Origin: Rotaria sordida
Taxonomy: Eukaryota > Rotifera > Eurotatoria > Philodinida > Philodinidae
NCBI GenBank assembly: GCA_905250125.1
Contig: CAJNOL010000229.1
Location: 62,001-126,000 of the forward strand
DNA: 64,000 nucleotides
Reading direction: 5' to 3'
The position numbers and the translations under genes are program-made. Below the pieces are notes generated by a model that did not search any database, was not told where the DNA came from, and saw nothing but the letters and a program-made list of their open reading frames with translations. This document shows positions 12,600 through 24,501 of this stretch, in pieces; position 1 is the stretch's first letter, and every line of letters starts with the position of its first letter.

Positions 12600-14527
12600 C
12601 TTCTTCTTAAGAAACTCAATTTTTGTCAGATTTATTGAAATATTCGACATATTCGTGTTTTGATAATTTCCGTCATCGTCTGCTTGAAAAAGATACTGTT
12701 TTTAGGAAAAACAGGAAATCTTTTTTGTTTTTTCTTTATTTATGTTCTTTTGATCACGCATCCCAGGATTCTCAATGGAACTTCATTATAGTTAATTGAC
12801 TTTTTTTTTGTTTGAAAAAGCATGCCAAAATGCAGGACACGAGACAGTTTCTTCTTTTGAGTTAAAATTTGTTTCTATTATATAAAAGAGTAATTTTATA
12901 ATTAGAGTACTATTTTCTGAAAGTTTTTCGATACATTCAACTTTTCATCTCTTAAAAAGTAAGAGTTGAAAAAAAAGAAGATTCTATCATACCTTGCATT
13001 TTGACATGCTATTTCAAACGAAAAAAAAGCTGTTAGCGTAGTTCCCGTGGGATTAAAATGTGAAACAGGATATAGCTGCTGTCGCTGATTATAGGAACAG
13101 TGTTTTATGCTATCTATTTTGGGACATGTTTCTTCATCATTTTTTTACTTAATTCTTCAGCAATACAATAAAAAAAGGCTGGTATTTATATGAGCAATAA
13201 AAATACTGGAATGGGCATATAATCAAAATACGATTTAGCAATAATTTTTGAGCAACAAAAACACTTTATTTAAACAATAATTTTTGATTAATAAAAAAGC
13301 TTTATTTGAGTAATTTTATATTGTTAAATGTACAATAATTAATTCATTAAGTAGCAATAGTAATTTCATATTTTAGCAATAAAACAAAGAAAAACTATAT
13401 TATTTTATATGAATTAGAGAAATAAAAAAGTTATTCACAATTGAAACAAAAGAAAAATGAAAAAAACAGTATATTATTTTGTGAATAAAGATTTTTTTGC
13501 TTTAGATAGTCTATCTCCTTTTCTTTTTATATTTTATTTTGTAAAATTGAAAAAATACGTATTTGTATATATAAATGAATTCATATTGCCCTTGGTCAAC
13601 GGGTGATTGATCTAACACATTAACACTGAACTACTATTTTATTGGAGAAATGGTAATTATATATGTAAATGAGCTAGGAAAAAACCAAACATCCTAGAAA
13701 GAAAACATGATGAAGAAGGAAATATACCTGAACAACATCAAGAGAAGAGAAATATCTAAGCGAGGGAAAGAAAAGAAGAGAGAAAGAAAACAAAAGATAT
13801 ATGTATATATTGGAGTTGATTTTAAAATTCGATCCCCTTTTAAAGGCGACTAGTTGACTTTAAAATATTTTAAAATCAATCAGTTGACTTCAAAATAAAT
13901 TTTAAATTCAACTAGTTGAATTGAAAAGGCAATTAGTTGATTTTGAAATATTTTAAAGTCAACTCCGACATATATGTGTCGTACTTGTCATCTGTATGAC
14001 ATCTTAGAAGAGAAAAAAGGAGAAAAGATATATAAGCGAGTCACACTATAACATTCTTTTTTATATAAAATCTACCTTATATAAAATTTACCTTTAATTT
14101 AAATAAATTTGCTCATTCTATATAATTATTGCTAAATTTCATTATTGCTCAATTAAATATAAGTCATAAAAACAGTAGTTCATATAGTATGGCGAGACAT
14201 TATTTATATTCGGTCTTTGATCATATATCAACAACATCTGTTACGATTTATGGAAGGGAGAGAAGTGTCCAAATTTTTTACCCTTATATTTCAATACTCC
14301 TTTTAGATCGTGTTTCACAAAAAAGATAAATGTATAGAGTGAAGACTCACAGAGAATTTCGTTGCGTTGTCAAATGAGCTATTTTTTTTGTCCTTATTGG
14401 TTGAATATCTTTTGAAAACATCATAATATAGAGCTAAAAATTTTACCGTAACCTCTCCACTACTGCTCTAACATATCCTAAATATTTCATGTGATTGGAA
14501 TATACCTGGCCTAAGAGGAGGGTGCAA
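12600..14527 (+). repeat. Dispersed repeat copy (family D), longest, with a MITE inside
   Basis: Blocks at 12600-13150 and 14190-14527 appear in one order in other copies (9450-9960, 23550-24186, 40785-40890), so they probably form one element split by about 1 kb of other DNA. An internal hairpin is built from GTTTGAAAAAGCATGCC (about 12810) and its inverted copy near 13000-13020. The right end GGAGGGTGCAA abuts TTAA (14528-14531) and resembles, inverted, the GGGCACCCTCC start of the element at 55934. The left end was not fixed. Confidence 0.5.
13812..13966. mobile_element. Small palindromic MITE, 155 bp
   Basis: It begins GGAGTTGATTTTAAAA and ends with the inverted TTTTAAAGTCAACTCC. The interior repeats AGTTGACTTTAAAATATT-like units several times in both orientations, giving a multi-stem hairpin. 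It is non-coding. The surrounding DNA (13680-13800) is purine-rich. Confidence 0.55.
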
Positions 14528-15511
14528 TTAAAGTCTTGCTGTTTGTTGTTCATATTTAATATAAACTATTAGTCGTTTATTCATTATTGTATTCTATATG
14601 CATTCACATCTTCAGGTCTCAATCTGTGCGTTCATTTATAGTTTTTTTCATTTAAATAAAAACGCAATTATCAACCTTAATGAGAAACATAGATGGAGAC
14701 AGAGATAAAAAATGTTTATTCATTTAGCTATTTGCATGCATGATAGAATATCTTATGTAATTTCTTGACTTATATAGAATGTCAGTGGAAACAAAAACAG
14801 TCATTATTAGAATATTCTGGTGAGTACAAATGTAATACAGATGATCACTGTTGTCAAAATGATTGTTTAGTTTTATATGAATAAAAAACAACAGGTGCAA
14901 AATTTGGTTTGAAATATGTACGCAACATGTGATGACACTAACTATGAAAAAAAAAATATTTGAAGGCAATCAGTAAAGAAAAAAAAGACATTCTTTAGTA
15001 TGCCTGTCTGTTGAATGTTATCCCATTGTTTGTTTTCCTCATTGATTATGCGATGCAATTTTTTTCTACGAACATTTGAATAAATTATGATTTTCTTCAG
15101 TTACTATGATAAAAATAATTAATACATGTTTGCGATATTATATTACGGCTAGTCTGCTTTTGGTTTGATTACAAAATGATGACAAAACACTGTTTTATTA
15201 TTTCTTTTCTTAAACATATATTTTTTTATAAATTTCTAGTTCTTTTTTCTGATGTAATGAAAGACATTATCTGTTCACTGTTTGACAAAGATTTAATTTC
15301 TTTTTATTAAATTTTCTAGTTCAACGTTCATGATTAAAAACTTATGAACGATGTTCTATTTCGTTCGTTATAATTGTGTTCATCATATTAGTTTTCACCC
15401 ATTATGATCAATCTTATGCATATTACGCCTTAAATCTTGATAACGAAATATACGAGGGAAAACAAAAAACATTTGATCCGATCGCATTTATCATTTCATT
15501 TCAATAAAAAA

Positions 15512-16423
15512 ATGTCACGTAATTTAGAACCGAACATGCCTTCCGATCTTTTTTATATTATCAATTTTTCCTGTGCAATCATCGCTTCAATTATTGGTTT
15601 GATATTTAGTTTTACACTTATATTAATTATTATTACTAATCAACAATGTCACAGTATGTCTAATTTACTTGCATGCAATACTTCGGTTGCCGTTATTTTC
15701 TATTTAATCTTGACTATTTCGGCATCTATTTATGGTTTTCGTCAAGATTGGACATGGAATTCACCATTGTGTACTTTTCGAGCTTATTCTTTTGTCGTTA
15801 CATTAGCTGCTGTTTGTTATTCATTTTCAATACAATCTCTTAGTCGCTTGTTTTTTGTTATTCATTATAAACGAAGATATCTTCTTACATGGCGTACACA
15901 TGTTATTATGATTATTTTCAATTGGCTTATTAGTTCATCAATTCCAATGGTACCTTTATTTATTGATGGAAGTCTTGGATTAGAAAAAGAATCACGTACT
16001 TGTATAGTAAAAACGAATGCATTTTTAGCGGCAATATATTGTATGATCATGATCATTGGTATACCATTGTGTGTTAGTATTATGGTTTACTGTTCTATTT
16101 TATATCATGTACGTCAATCAACTTATCGAATTTTGCGTTCTGATCAAAATATAAATAAATACCTAACAATACAGAATGCTAAACGTGAGTTGAAGCTTGT
16201 ACGACATATACTCATTCAAATTGTCTGTGCTTCATGTGGTGGAATTATCTTTCTTATTAATGTCTTTTGGCAAGCATTATCAGAAATACCTCTACCAAAG
16301 CCTATGTATTTATTAGAAATTAATTTAACAACTATGGGTGTTTCACTTATAACTATTGCACATTTTATGTTAAACACGCAAGTGAAAAAGATTGTTTGTC
16401 GATACTCATGTAATTGTTGTTAA
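15512..16423 (+). CDS. Rhodopsin-like (class A) G-protein-coupled receptor, divergent
   Basis: A 303-residue single-exon ORF. The start is the first ATG in frame, with A at -3; upstream codons are open but lack an ATG. Seven hydrophobic segments lie at about residues 16-41, 52-75, 86-117, 130-150, 170-198, 230-253 and 266-288, leaving the N-terminus outside. Cys87 at the top of segment 3 and Cys164 in the second outer loop fit the conserved class A disulfide. The usual DRY motif is replaced by SRL (111-113), and segment 7 has AHFMLN where NPxxY is expected, so this is a divergent lineage. A Cys-rich tail (CRYSCNCC) could be palmitoylated. It should act at the plasma membrane through a G protein. 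The ligand cannot be guessed. It stands alone, with no neighbour within 8 kb. Confidence 0.85.
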   Translation: MSRNLEPNMPSDLFYIINFSCAIIASIIGLIFSFTLILIIITNQQCHSMSNLLACNTSVAVIFYLILTISASIYGFRQDWTWNSPLCTFRAYSFVVTLAAVCYSFSIQSLSRLFFVIHYKRRYLLTWRTHVIMIIFNWLISSSIPMVPLFIDGSLGLEKESRTCIVKTNAFLAAIYCMIMIIGIPLCVSIMVYCSILYHVRQSTYRILRSDQNINKYLTIQNAKRELKLVRHILIQIVCASCGGIIFLINVFWQALSEIPLPKPMYLLEINLTTMGVSLITIAHFMLNTQVKKIVCRYSCNCC

Positions 16424-18901
16424 CTTAAGATAAATACGGTACTACATGTATATAGAATGAATGTTTCATTGTCATGATAATACGCATAATATCTGATTTG
16501 AAAACTTAGAAAAATATCTTTCATTTATATCAAACCTTTTAAATTAATTTATTAGAATGATAGAAAAAGAAAGAAATTGTGTTTTTTTTTATTTTTCTAG
16601 AGAAAAATGAAGATGAGTTTTCTTTTTGTCTGATTGTACGATACAAAAAATAATTATTGTTCATGTTGAAAACCTATGTAAAGGCACATTCAATATTTTA
16701 TGGCATTGATGAAAATGAATAGATATGTATCTCTCTTGTGTTGCAATATCTCCTATGTGAAATTGATTTATACAAATAAAAGTTAAATTTATTCATCACT
16801 GGTGTAAAGTGGATTTTCACGTCATGCTTCAATGGATCATCCGACATAAAATAAATCTTTGTTACAACAATTATTTAAACATTTTCTAACCGTAAAGATC
16901 ACTCTAAAAGGCACTACGAATTATTATTTTGCATACCTATGTAGATGCGCTGACGCATAATGGTGTATTCATGAAAAAATAATAAAAATTAGTAGGTTCT
17001 ATCTCTAACAACCACTCAAGATTTCTCTAAAGTCATTGCTAAAAGTATGTTAAAACTGTGTCTCAGTAACTTTTCTAAATACCTTAATTTATGTATAATT
17101 ATCCTAACATAATACTTAGATATATATTCAGAATTATATCAAATTTGGTAGACTTTTAAGTTAAGAGCTATTCCATCGTATTTTTTCAATTCTTCAAACT
17201 TTATAATACATCATTGTGTAGATGACTTTTGAGCTATCGAAGCATACTTATGACTATGACCTTCTATCATTGTGAAAAATTAATTAAAATTTTAAGAAAA
17301 ATAATTTTCTTATAAAGCATGATCATTCAATGAATATAAACGCCTTCAAATGACACGATATTTAGTCGATTTCGTTATTTCCACTGACAAAATTTCAGTT
17401 TATGATAGTAAAATTAATAAAATAAGAAGTTCTGTATAAATGTTCTGGCATTAAATTGATGTATGTATTGGAAATATTATTTAATCTGGTAAAAATCAGC
17501 TGAGACCAAATATTTAAAAAAAGTATTTCTTTCGTGTTCGGTTCATTAGTCTTTTTCATCATAATTAACGAAGAATATCCAACAGAATTTCATTCACTTT
17601 CAATCAATCAAATATTTTACATATTCTGTAACTGCTTGAAGATAAGCAGATATTGTACTATGTAAATTTAATTATTCACATTCAACTAATCGAGCTAATT
17701 TTTTTCTTTCCTTGAAAAACAATTAATAAAAAAGATTTTCACAAGCATTATATTTTTTTCAATTTCATTTTTAATAAATCGAATTGTTTTTTTTCCTAGA
17801 TGGCAAAAGTTATCGAAATTCATTATTCATTTTTTTTAATTGGGATAATTCCGTGAGATTTTCACCATCTTTCTGGAAAGTTGTGTTTTTTACACTTTCA
17901 TCATCTAGTTTGATGTATTGGTAGCAAAAGCAGTGTGAGTTAACAATTAAAATCTTCTTTTGAGGGTGCAGATGTCAATATAGATGTGAATGTGGGTGAA
18001 CTGAAGACTCACATTCACACCCACACTCACAGTCATTTATCGTATCGATATTCTTGGTGCATTGAATGATTTGTTCGTCTGAATGATGAATAGCATCTAC
18101 AACACCATCAATAGCTTTCTTCGCCCACTGCACCTTCACTTCTGTACGTCGCTGTTATCAATCCATTATTTTTGCTCTTCGCCTGTTTGCCTTTCTCTTG
18201 AAACTCGATTCACTCCGTATTCGTGTTTGTCTTCTCGCCAGATAACGAATACTTTTCTATCTGATTGTTAGCTAAAGGTAGGCAAGTTGACGAAGAGAAT
18301 GTTATCATAACAATAAGGAGTCTGTGAGCTACCTCTTTTCTATCCATGTTTCTTTCTGTTTGCAAGACTTTGCATTGGGTTCTTTAGCCATCTGCTGCTC
18401 TCTCTGTCTCATTTTCCATCTTACATTTACGTTACTTCGTTTTTGTCTTCCACATTTTCCTTTTTAACTCTTATCTTCATTCTTTCTCTGCATGTTCTCG
18501 TTTCGCAAAGACTACTTCACTTTGATTGTTCCTTTTCATATGGAATAAAGATCAATCTCTTCACTTGTTTGAGACCGAGCAGATCAGTGAACGGTGGATA
18601 TCATCCATATTACTTGAAAACCTTTTTGATAGTTCACTCTTATTGATTCAGACTAAACTTGTTTCTCCTTTCGGGTTTGTCTTAATTTTCTAACTACTCT
18701 TTGTCTCGCATCGCATACACATGTTACACTTCTCTTTCACGACCTTCTTCCTCAAAGTGCTCTTCTTCATCGTCTATATTTTTTGCTCACATTCTGTGTT
18801 AGTGTACATGATATGCCCGCTGATAATACAGCATTTGATTTCGATCTGCGAATAGGTATATAAAATACTCTAACATCAACCCACACTTTTTTAACACCAT
18901 C
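16424..18901. other. Gene-poor stretch with a pyrimidine-rich block
   Basis: There is no supportable gene. A G/T-A/C hairpin lies at about 17965-18035 (ATGTGAATGTGGGTG facing CACATTCACACCCACA). From about 18080 to 18800 the plus strand is markedly C/T-rich with higher GC. Its ORFs look compositional rather than coding. Confidence 0.45.
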
Positions 18902-18909
18902 GGACAGTG

Positions 18910-19534
18910 TAGTGGCGGAACCAGGATTTTTTGGTATGCTGTAGCTCAGCTTTAGAGCATGGGATCCAAATGAAATTTATGGAGGTTGATATTGGTCTCA
19001 AAAGATGACTTTCTATGACACGATTTTTACGATCAAAGTTTGCGAAAAAAATTAGCATTTTCCTGAGCTCCCTCAAGAAATATTTAATGCTTTTAGTAGT
19101 ATCCGCTTTTTGAAAATGCCATCGTAAGCTACGTTGACTTTCATCGACAGATTTCAAATTTCATCTAAAAATATTCATCCACTTAGGAGTTATAACGTTT
19201 TGAACTTCTGAGGTAATTTTTTTGAAATGTAGGAAAACTTCAAGAAGCCATAACTCCTAAACGGATGAATATTTTTAGATGAAATTTGAAATCTGTCGAT
19301 GAAATTCAACGTAGCTTACGATGGCATTCTCAAAAATCGGATACTACTAAAAGTATTAAAAAATTTCTTGAGGGAGCTCAGGAAAATGCTAATTTTTTTC
19401 GCAAACTTTGATCGTAAAAATCGTGTCATAGAAAGTCATCTTTTGAGACCAATATCAATCTCCATAAATCTCATTTGGATCCCATGCTCTAAAGCTGAGC
19501 TACAGCATACCAAAAAATCCTGGTTCCGCCACTA
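18910..19534. mobile_element. hAT-type foldback MITE with 8-bp target duplication
   Basis: The 625-bp element starts TAGTGGCGGAACCAGG and ends with its exact complement. Inverted arms of about 285 bp are nearly identical across a ~50-bp loop centred near 19220. Both flanks carry GGACAGTG (18902-18909 and 19535-19542), an 8-bp target-site duplication. That length and the CAGTGGCGGA-like terminus fit the hAT superfamily. The intact duplication and near-identical arms suggest a fairly recent insertion. There is no transposase. Confidence 0.85.
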
Positions 19535-20169
19535 GGACAGTGCATCAAAGGTTATGTCTTATGTAAAGTTTGGGTATTGTTTGTAGATAACCTTTCGGGA
19601 CATATAGGGCAAATATCAGTGAAAAACTCGGTTTCGATTGATTTTTGCCGATTTTCAAGAAATCTCCAGTTTGAGTAACTTTTCTGATTTTATACTCGGA
19701 TTCAGGGTAAAATTTTGCATTTCATGCATTATCGATTATACCTTTTCGATGGCTGTGTGGGCTGTGGGATTTATAAGGATCTAGTTTTACGAAAACAAAA
19801 AAAAAATTGTGGCAAATTGTTGTATTCTCCCTGTGAACTTGTTTCAACACTTCTAACTGTAATATTCGTGACCAACATGATTGATTGCATGTTACTAAGT
19901 GGTTTTGAAAAACAATATAGAACGAAAGTTTTTCAATAGCTCTGTAGAAGACCATTAGTTTGAAAAATCCGACCGAGACATTATGCGAAACTAATGAGCG
20001 AAGGTCTATCGATAATCAAAAGCTTTTTGAGTTAATATATTTCCCAATAGTTGGAAACAGATAGTCTAAAGCAACACTCAAAAGGTTCGTGTTCTCATTA
20101 AGATTTAACGCAGATAATTGAATTTTTGTTGAATTCTACCTGTGATTGTCAATTTTTCAATACAATCAT

Positions 20170-20465
20170 ATTTTTTTCGAATTTTGATCTGACACTTTGC
20201 CCTTATGAAGGTCTAACTTAGTTTAGCTTGTGTACGAAGTTTGAAAAACTTTTAGACATCATCTCTTCGAGATATGCATTTTTCCAAGGAGTAATCTTTC
20301 ATAGTATGAATGGGATAGCTTCTAAGTTTTGAGACATGGAAATCTCGAGCAGCTTAGATTCAAAAATTCTGAAATTTCGTACACAAGCTAGACGAAGTGA
20401 GTCTTTCATATGGACAAAATCTCAAGTCGAAATTCGAAAACCTGATTCGATGAAAAAATTGAGAA
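20170..20465. mobile_element. Foldback element core
   Basis: Inverted arms of about 120 bp surround a short loop; the block TCGAATTTTGATCTGAC is mirrored by CAAGTCGAAATTCGAAAA. The stem sequence, including CTCTTCGAGATA, is shared with the palindrome at 59347-59973. The surrounding 19.5-21 kb has no gene I can support. Confidence 0.55.
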
Positions 20466-21302
20466 CCACAAGGAGAATTCAATAAATATTCAATTACGTC
20501 AGGCAAACCATAATCGTAATGACAGCATCTATGGACTTTTCCTCGTACGTTGCAGGATATGTTCCTTGGCATGTATCGACATCGCCCCAGCACAGGAAAG
20601 CCGAAAATTTTTGCGGGCCAGGAAAGAGTCTTATCCACTCTTCTCTTTTTCGATGAATAATATTTGATCAGCGACAGTGGATGTGCTGCACATTTCGGCG
20701 AAAGCAGTCTGAATGGGAATAAGACTGTAATTCGATAAAAGAAGAATGATTCTCTTTTTCTTCTACTACTAGACTACCTATATGAAACAGAAATTATTTC
20801 ATCACTATCAAGATAGTCATATTACAAAACTATAGTGTTGCCTTCCTCTACTACGATAAAATAAACCTACTACAACTCCACCCTAAATTTCTCTTTTTCT
20901 TGCAGTAAAGATAACGAATAAATGCGCAAATAGACAAGTTTCTGGATGCTTCTACGAGCAAAATACCTTGCATTCGTTGCCTACTTTATAAAAGAACGTG
21001 CACAGATAAAATACATAACATTTTATCATTTTGCGTACTAGCCAACAACGGTAGAAAAGAGTTATATCTTCAAACAAATACGTCGCATCGCTTCTATTCA
21101 AACTACAGTAGCGTTACACAGGTTTCTTTTTATTTACTATCGGTACCAAAATAGTTACTATGCGCATGGATGTTTTTTCAATATCTCTGAGACCGATGTA
21201 TCTAGCGATATGCGCCTTTCAAAATTCGAACGAGAAATGTGGTGAAAATATATAAATAGAAAAAGCATTAGGATAAGAGATGGTAAAGGAATCTCTGGAA
21301 AC

Positions 21303-21543
21303 CTGGACTTAGGTTAAAAGTTCGCTCTCAAACCTATCTGAAAACAAGATTAGTGAAGAAACCCGTAGCGTAGAGACTATTTTTTTGGTGACTACATATG
21401 TCCTAAGTAGTAGAAAGAAGTAAAAGAGCAAGATTCTGTAAACTCCAGCTGGTAAAGAGAAGTTCTCCATGGACATAATCCATCTACACAGTTCTAAAAT
21501 GTAATGGGAAAGTTTTGAGTGCAAAAGTTTAACTTTAGTCCAG
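21303..21543. mobile_element. Small foldback MITE, ~240 bp
   Basis: CTGGACTTAGGTTAAAAGTT on the left is mirrored by AACTTTAGTCCAG on the right, with further pairing around CTCTCAAAC and GTTTTGAG. It is non-coding. Confidence 0.45.
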
Positions 21544-22419
21544 ACATCTAGATACCTCTTAGTTATTTGCTATTGCTAACCTAATGATTTTAGCCATCTC
21601 GATATTCTCAAACATTTCTTTTTCAAATGCTGAAAATCACAGATCACGAACTACATCCATTTCAGGTCTATTTAACAGACATTCTATAAAGGAATCGTAG
21701 ATTTTTCCTATATTGAATGCCTGTGTATATTTCAAACTTTGAGTTCAATTATATAGAAAGATGAGTTACTTTATACCATACTAGAGCCAAAAAAACTTGG
21801 CTCTGAAAACTTGTTGATCTTACAGAGATAACTGATTGTTAGTACCCCATTGGACATCCCTAAAAATGGTGAAACATGGATACTCATTTCATTTTAATTT
21901 TTTTCTACTATATTGTCACTTTAGATAAGGGGCAATATAATAATCAACAGAGCTCGCTTCAATCTACAAGACTATATAGAAAGTTTTCTGTTGAAGTTTA
22001 ATGTGAATTTTAAAAGTTCAAATACTGTGTTTTCGCCATATACTCGATTTCTTCATTCCCCAGTATTTCGGACAAATATCTTGACTTTTAGCAAGTTCTA
22101 AAAACTGACACTATCAAAGTATAGTGTATTCAATTCAGCGTCAAGGCTCACATTGAAATTTCTCTAGAAACGTTCGTAGGTCGAGATAGCGAATGTCATA
22201 CTGATTGCCCTTGATCATTTTTGTTTGCTTCTCTATCGTTTAAAATTTTGGCCATCTTTCGCAAATAATTGCATTCAGAAGTGTAATCTGATCTGAAATA
22301 TGTGGGCGAGTATGGACTTAGCAGTGTTTCTATTCCCTTCACTCCTGTTCACCCACCCACTCACAAGAAAAGCATTTATTTTTCAAATAATTTTGACAAT
22401 AATCTTTACTTTGGCAAAC

Positions 22420-22970
22420 TTATCTGGTAGTTCGGAAGACTTGAGATACTCATCCTACACTGCATTCGTGAAACGTTTCATGTACACCATCGTGTAGAGT
22501 GTGCACATTTACTAAGATTCACTCCTCTTTCCTCCAATCACTTCATCTATTCTGCATGAAGAAAACGGTTTTCATTACGATGTGTATCTACCATTCAAAC
22601 ATGTCGAAGATTGAGTATTTGTGAAGTTTTTTATTTGACAACGACTGAATCATACAGCAATCAATGAGAAACTGAAAAATACTAATGATTAATGTCCCCA
22701 TCATCCCTCTCATGTCTATCTCATTAGTGATTTCAACACCATTCAAACGTTTTCGAATAAAAAGTTTCATAGGAATGCTTGGTTTTCGACATCTTTGAAT
22801 GATAGGCAGGATGTGGTAATGAAAACCGTTTTCTTCGTACAGAACAGATGAAATGATTGGAGAAAAAGGAGTTGAACCCTAGTAAATATGCATATTCTAC
22901 ATGATAGTGTGTGTGAAACATTCCACGAATGCAGCCTGGGACCAGCTACACAAGTTTTCCGGACAACATG
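22420..22970. mobile_element. Foldback element with ~170-bp arms
   Basis: The arm at about 22458-22630 is mirrored by about 22766-22934. The stem includes GAAGAAAACGGTTTTCAT in both arms, and pairing continues weakly outward through ACTGCATTCG. The loop is about 135 bp. ORFs inside are by-products of the palindrome. Ends and target duplication were not resolved. Confidence 0.55.
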
Positions 22971-23549
22971 GTACGAGCTCTCGAAGAAGCCATTAGATTA
23001 AGAAACGTACAAGAACACACTGCATGTATTGAAGAATCAGGTTCTTTTCGAATTTTAAGCAAATTGTTTAAGGTTTTGTGAAGAAAGTTTTAGATCTTAT
23101 TTGTTAAAAGCTGACGGGGACATTTGAAGAAAGAAAAGTATCTTAGGATGCGGAAACTTATTCTATTTGAAATGCGAACATCTTGTCTGTTTTCATTCAT
23201 TATTTTAGAACAGTCGAAAATGGAATCATTTGTCTTTCTGTACTCCAATAAGCGCCCTTAGTTAGAATTAGATTTTCTTTAAATAAAATTTCAATATTGA
23301 GCAGCCAATTTTCCCTGTTTTGCATTTCATCAATGTTTGACTACAAAAAATTAAGAGGTGAATGAGAAGTTCTTCTACCTATGTTTTAACTTAACTGCTT
23401 ATTCAATAACTTCTTCGGAAAGTTACTAGAGATGTTTCCGTTTAAAGTTCCTCTTCAAAAGAGTCGCTTTTCGCCAGAATCATCAAAATTGAAATAAATT
23501 CATGGAGAAATAGCCCGTCATCTGTTCTTTCATACGCGACAAAAAATTT

Positions 23550-24186
23550 TATTCGGCACCTCTTTTTTGTTTCAAATTTTTTGGAAGATTTTCGTCATCC
23601 TCTATTCGAAAAACAAGCAGTTTTTACAAAAAACCGAAAACCATCTTTCGTTTTTCTTAGAACGTGGGTTCAACGACGTAGCACCAGCAGAACTCTATTA
23701 TAGTAAAAGCTAAAGTAAAATATTTTTTTTTTGTTTCAGCTTGTGTCTAGCACTGGTCCTGCTCGTGATTCTTTTTTTAGAATAAGTCTTTTTATTATCA
23801 TATAAGAAAACACCTCTATAAAAACAGCGACATTTTTTTAGAGGTTTTTTGAGTCATTAAACTTGTCAACCCTTTTCTTTGCTTAAAAAGTAAGAGTTTA
23901 AAAAAAAAGAGCCACAAGGAAGGCTAGCCCTAGACACAAGTTTTCAAACAAAAAAGAATTTAGATGTATAAAATGAAGATCCACAGAGAAATCTTGGCGC
24001 TACGATAGAGCTATTTTTGACTCTTGTTTGGTACATATCTCTGTCAAACGTCATGATATAGGGCTGAAAACTTTACCATAGCCATCACTCATCAGCTGTA
24101 ACATATCCTGAAAGTTTCTTGCAATTTGGATGTTCCTGGACTGAGATCGATTTTTTAGGGGGGAGGGGGCAGGGAGAGGGGCAGCC
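23550..24186 (+). repeat. Dispersed repeat copy (family D)
   Basis: This copy resembles 12600-13020 and then 14330-14520. It has an equivalent internal hairpin (GCTTGTGTCTAG at about 23740 facing CTAGACACAAG at about 23930) and shared blocks such as AACATATCCT. It ends in a G-rich run next to TTAA (24187-24190). It is non-coding. Confidence 0.5.
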
Positions 24187-24501
24187 TTAAATCTGAGAAG
24201 GTCATCATTTAACTTGAGATGAAAGCATGATCAGCGACGTAAATAGATCGATCAATCTGATAATATTGCTACAAAATACGGCAATAGTTTATTTTATAAG
24301 AAAAGATGAAGTCGCAACATGAAAATTCTGGATTTTCTTTTTTTCGAATGTCGAAATATATTCTGTCTAATAATTATCGTGTTTTCTAGATTGTTTCCTG
24401 TTTGAACATTGATCATTATGGAATATTATTGAGTTGGACACACCTTTTGAAATTGATCAAAAAAAAGAGAGCAAGAAGAACACAAGTATGCCGGCAATGA
24501 T

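Noticed and set aside
18083-18646. ORFs in the C/T-rich block
   Set aside because: They follow from the pyrimidine-rich composition, which lacks stops on that strand. No motifs or splice logic.
18891-19535. Two ORFs sharing the same peptide (FANFDRKNRVIESHLLRP)
   Set aside because: They are the two inverted arms of the hAT palindrome read outward; not coding.
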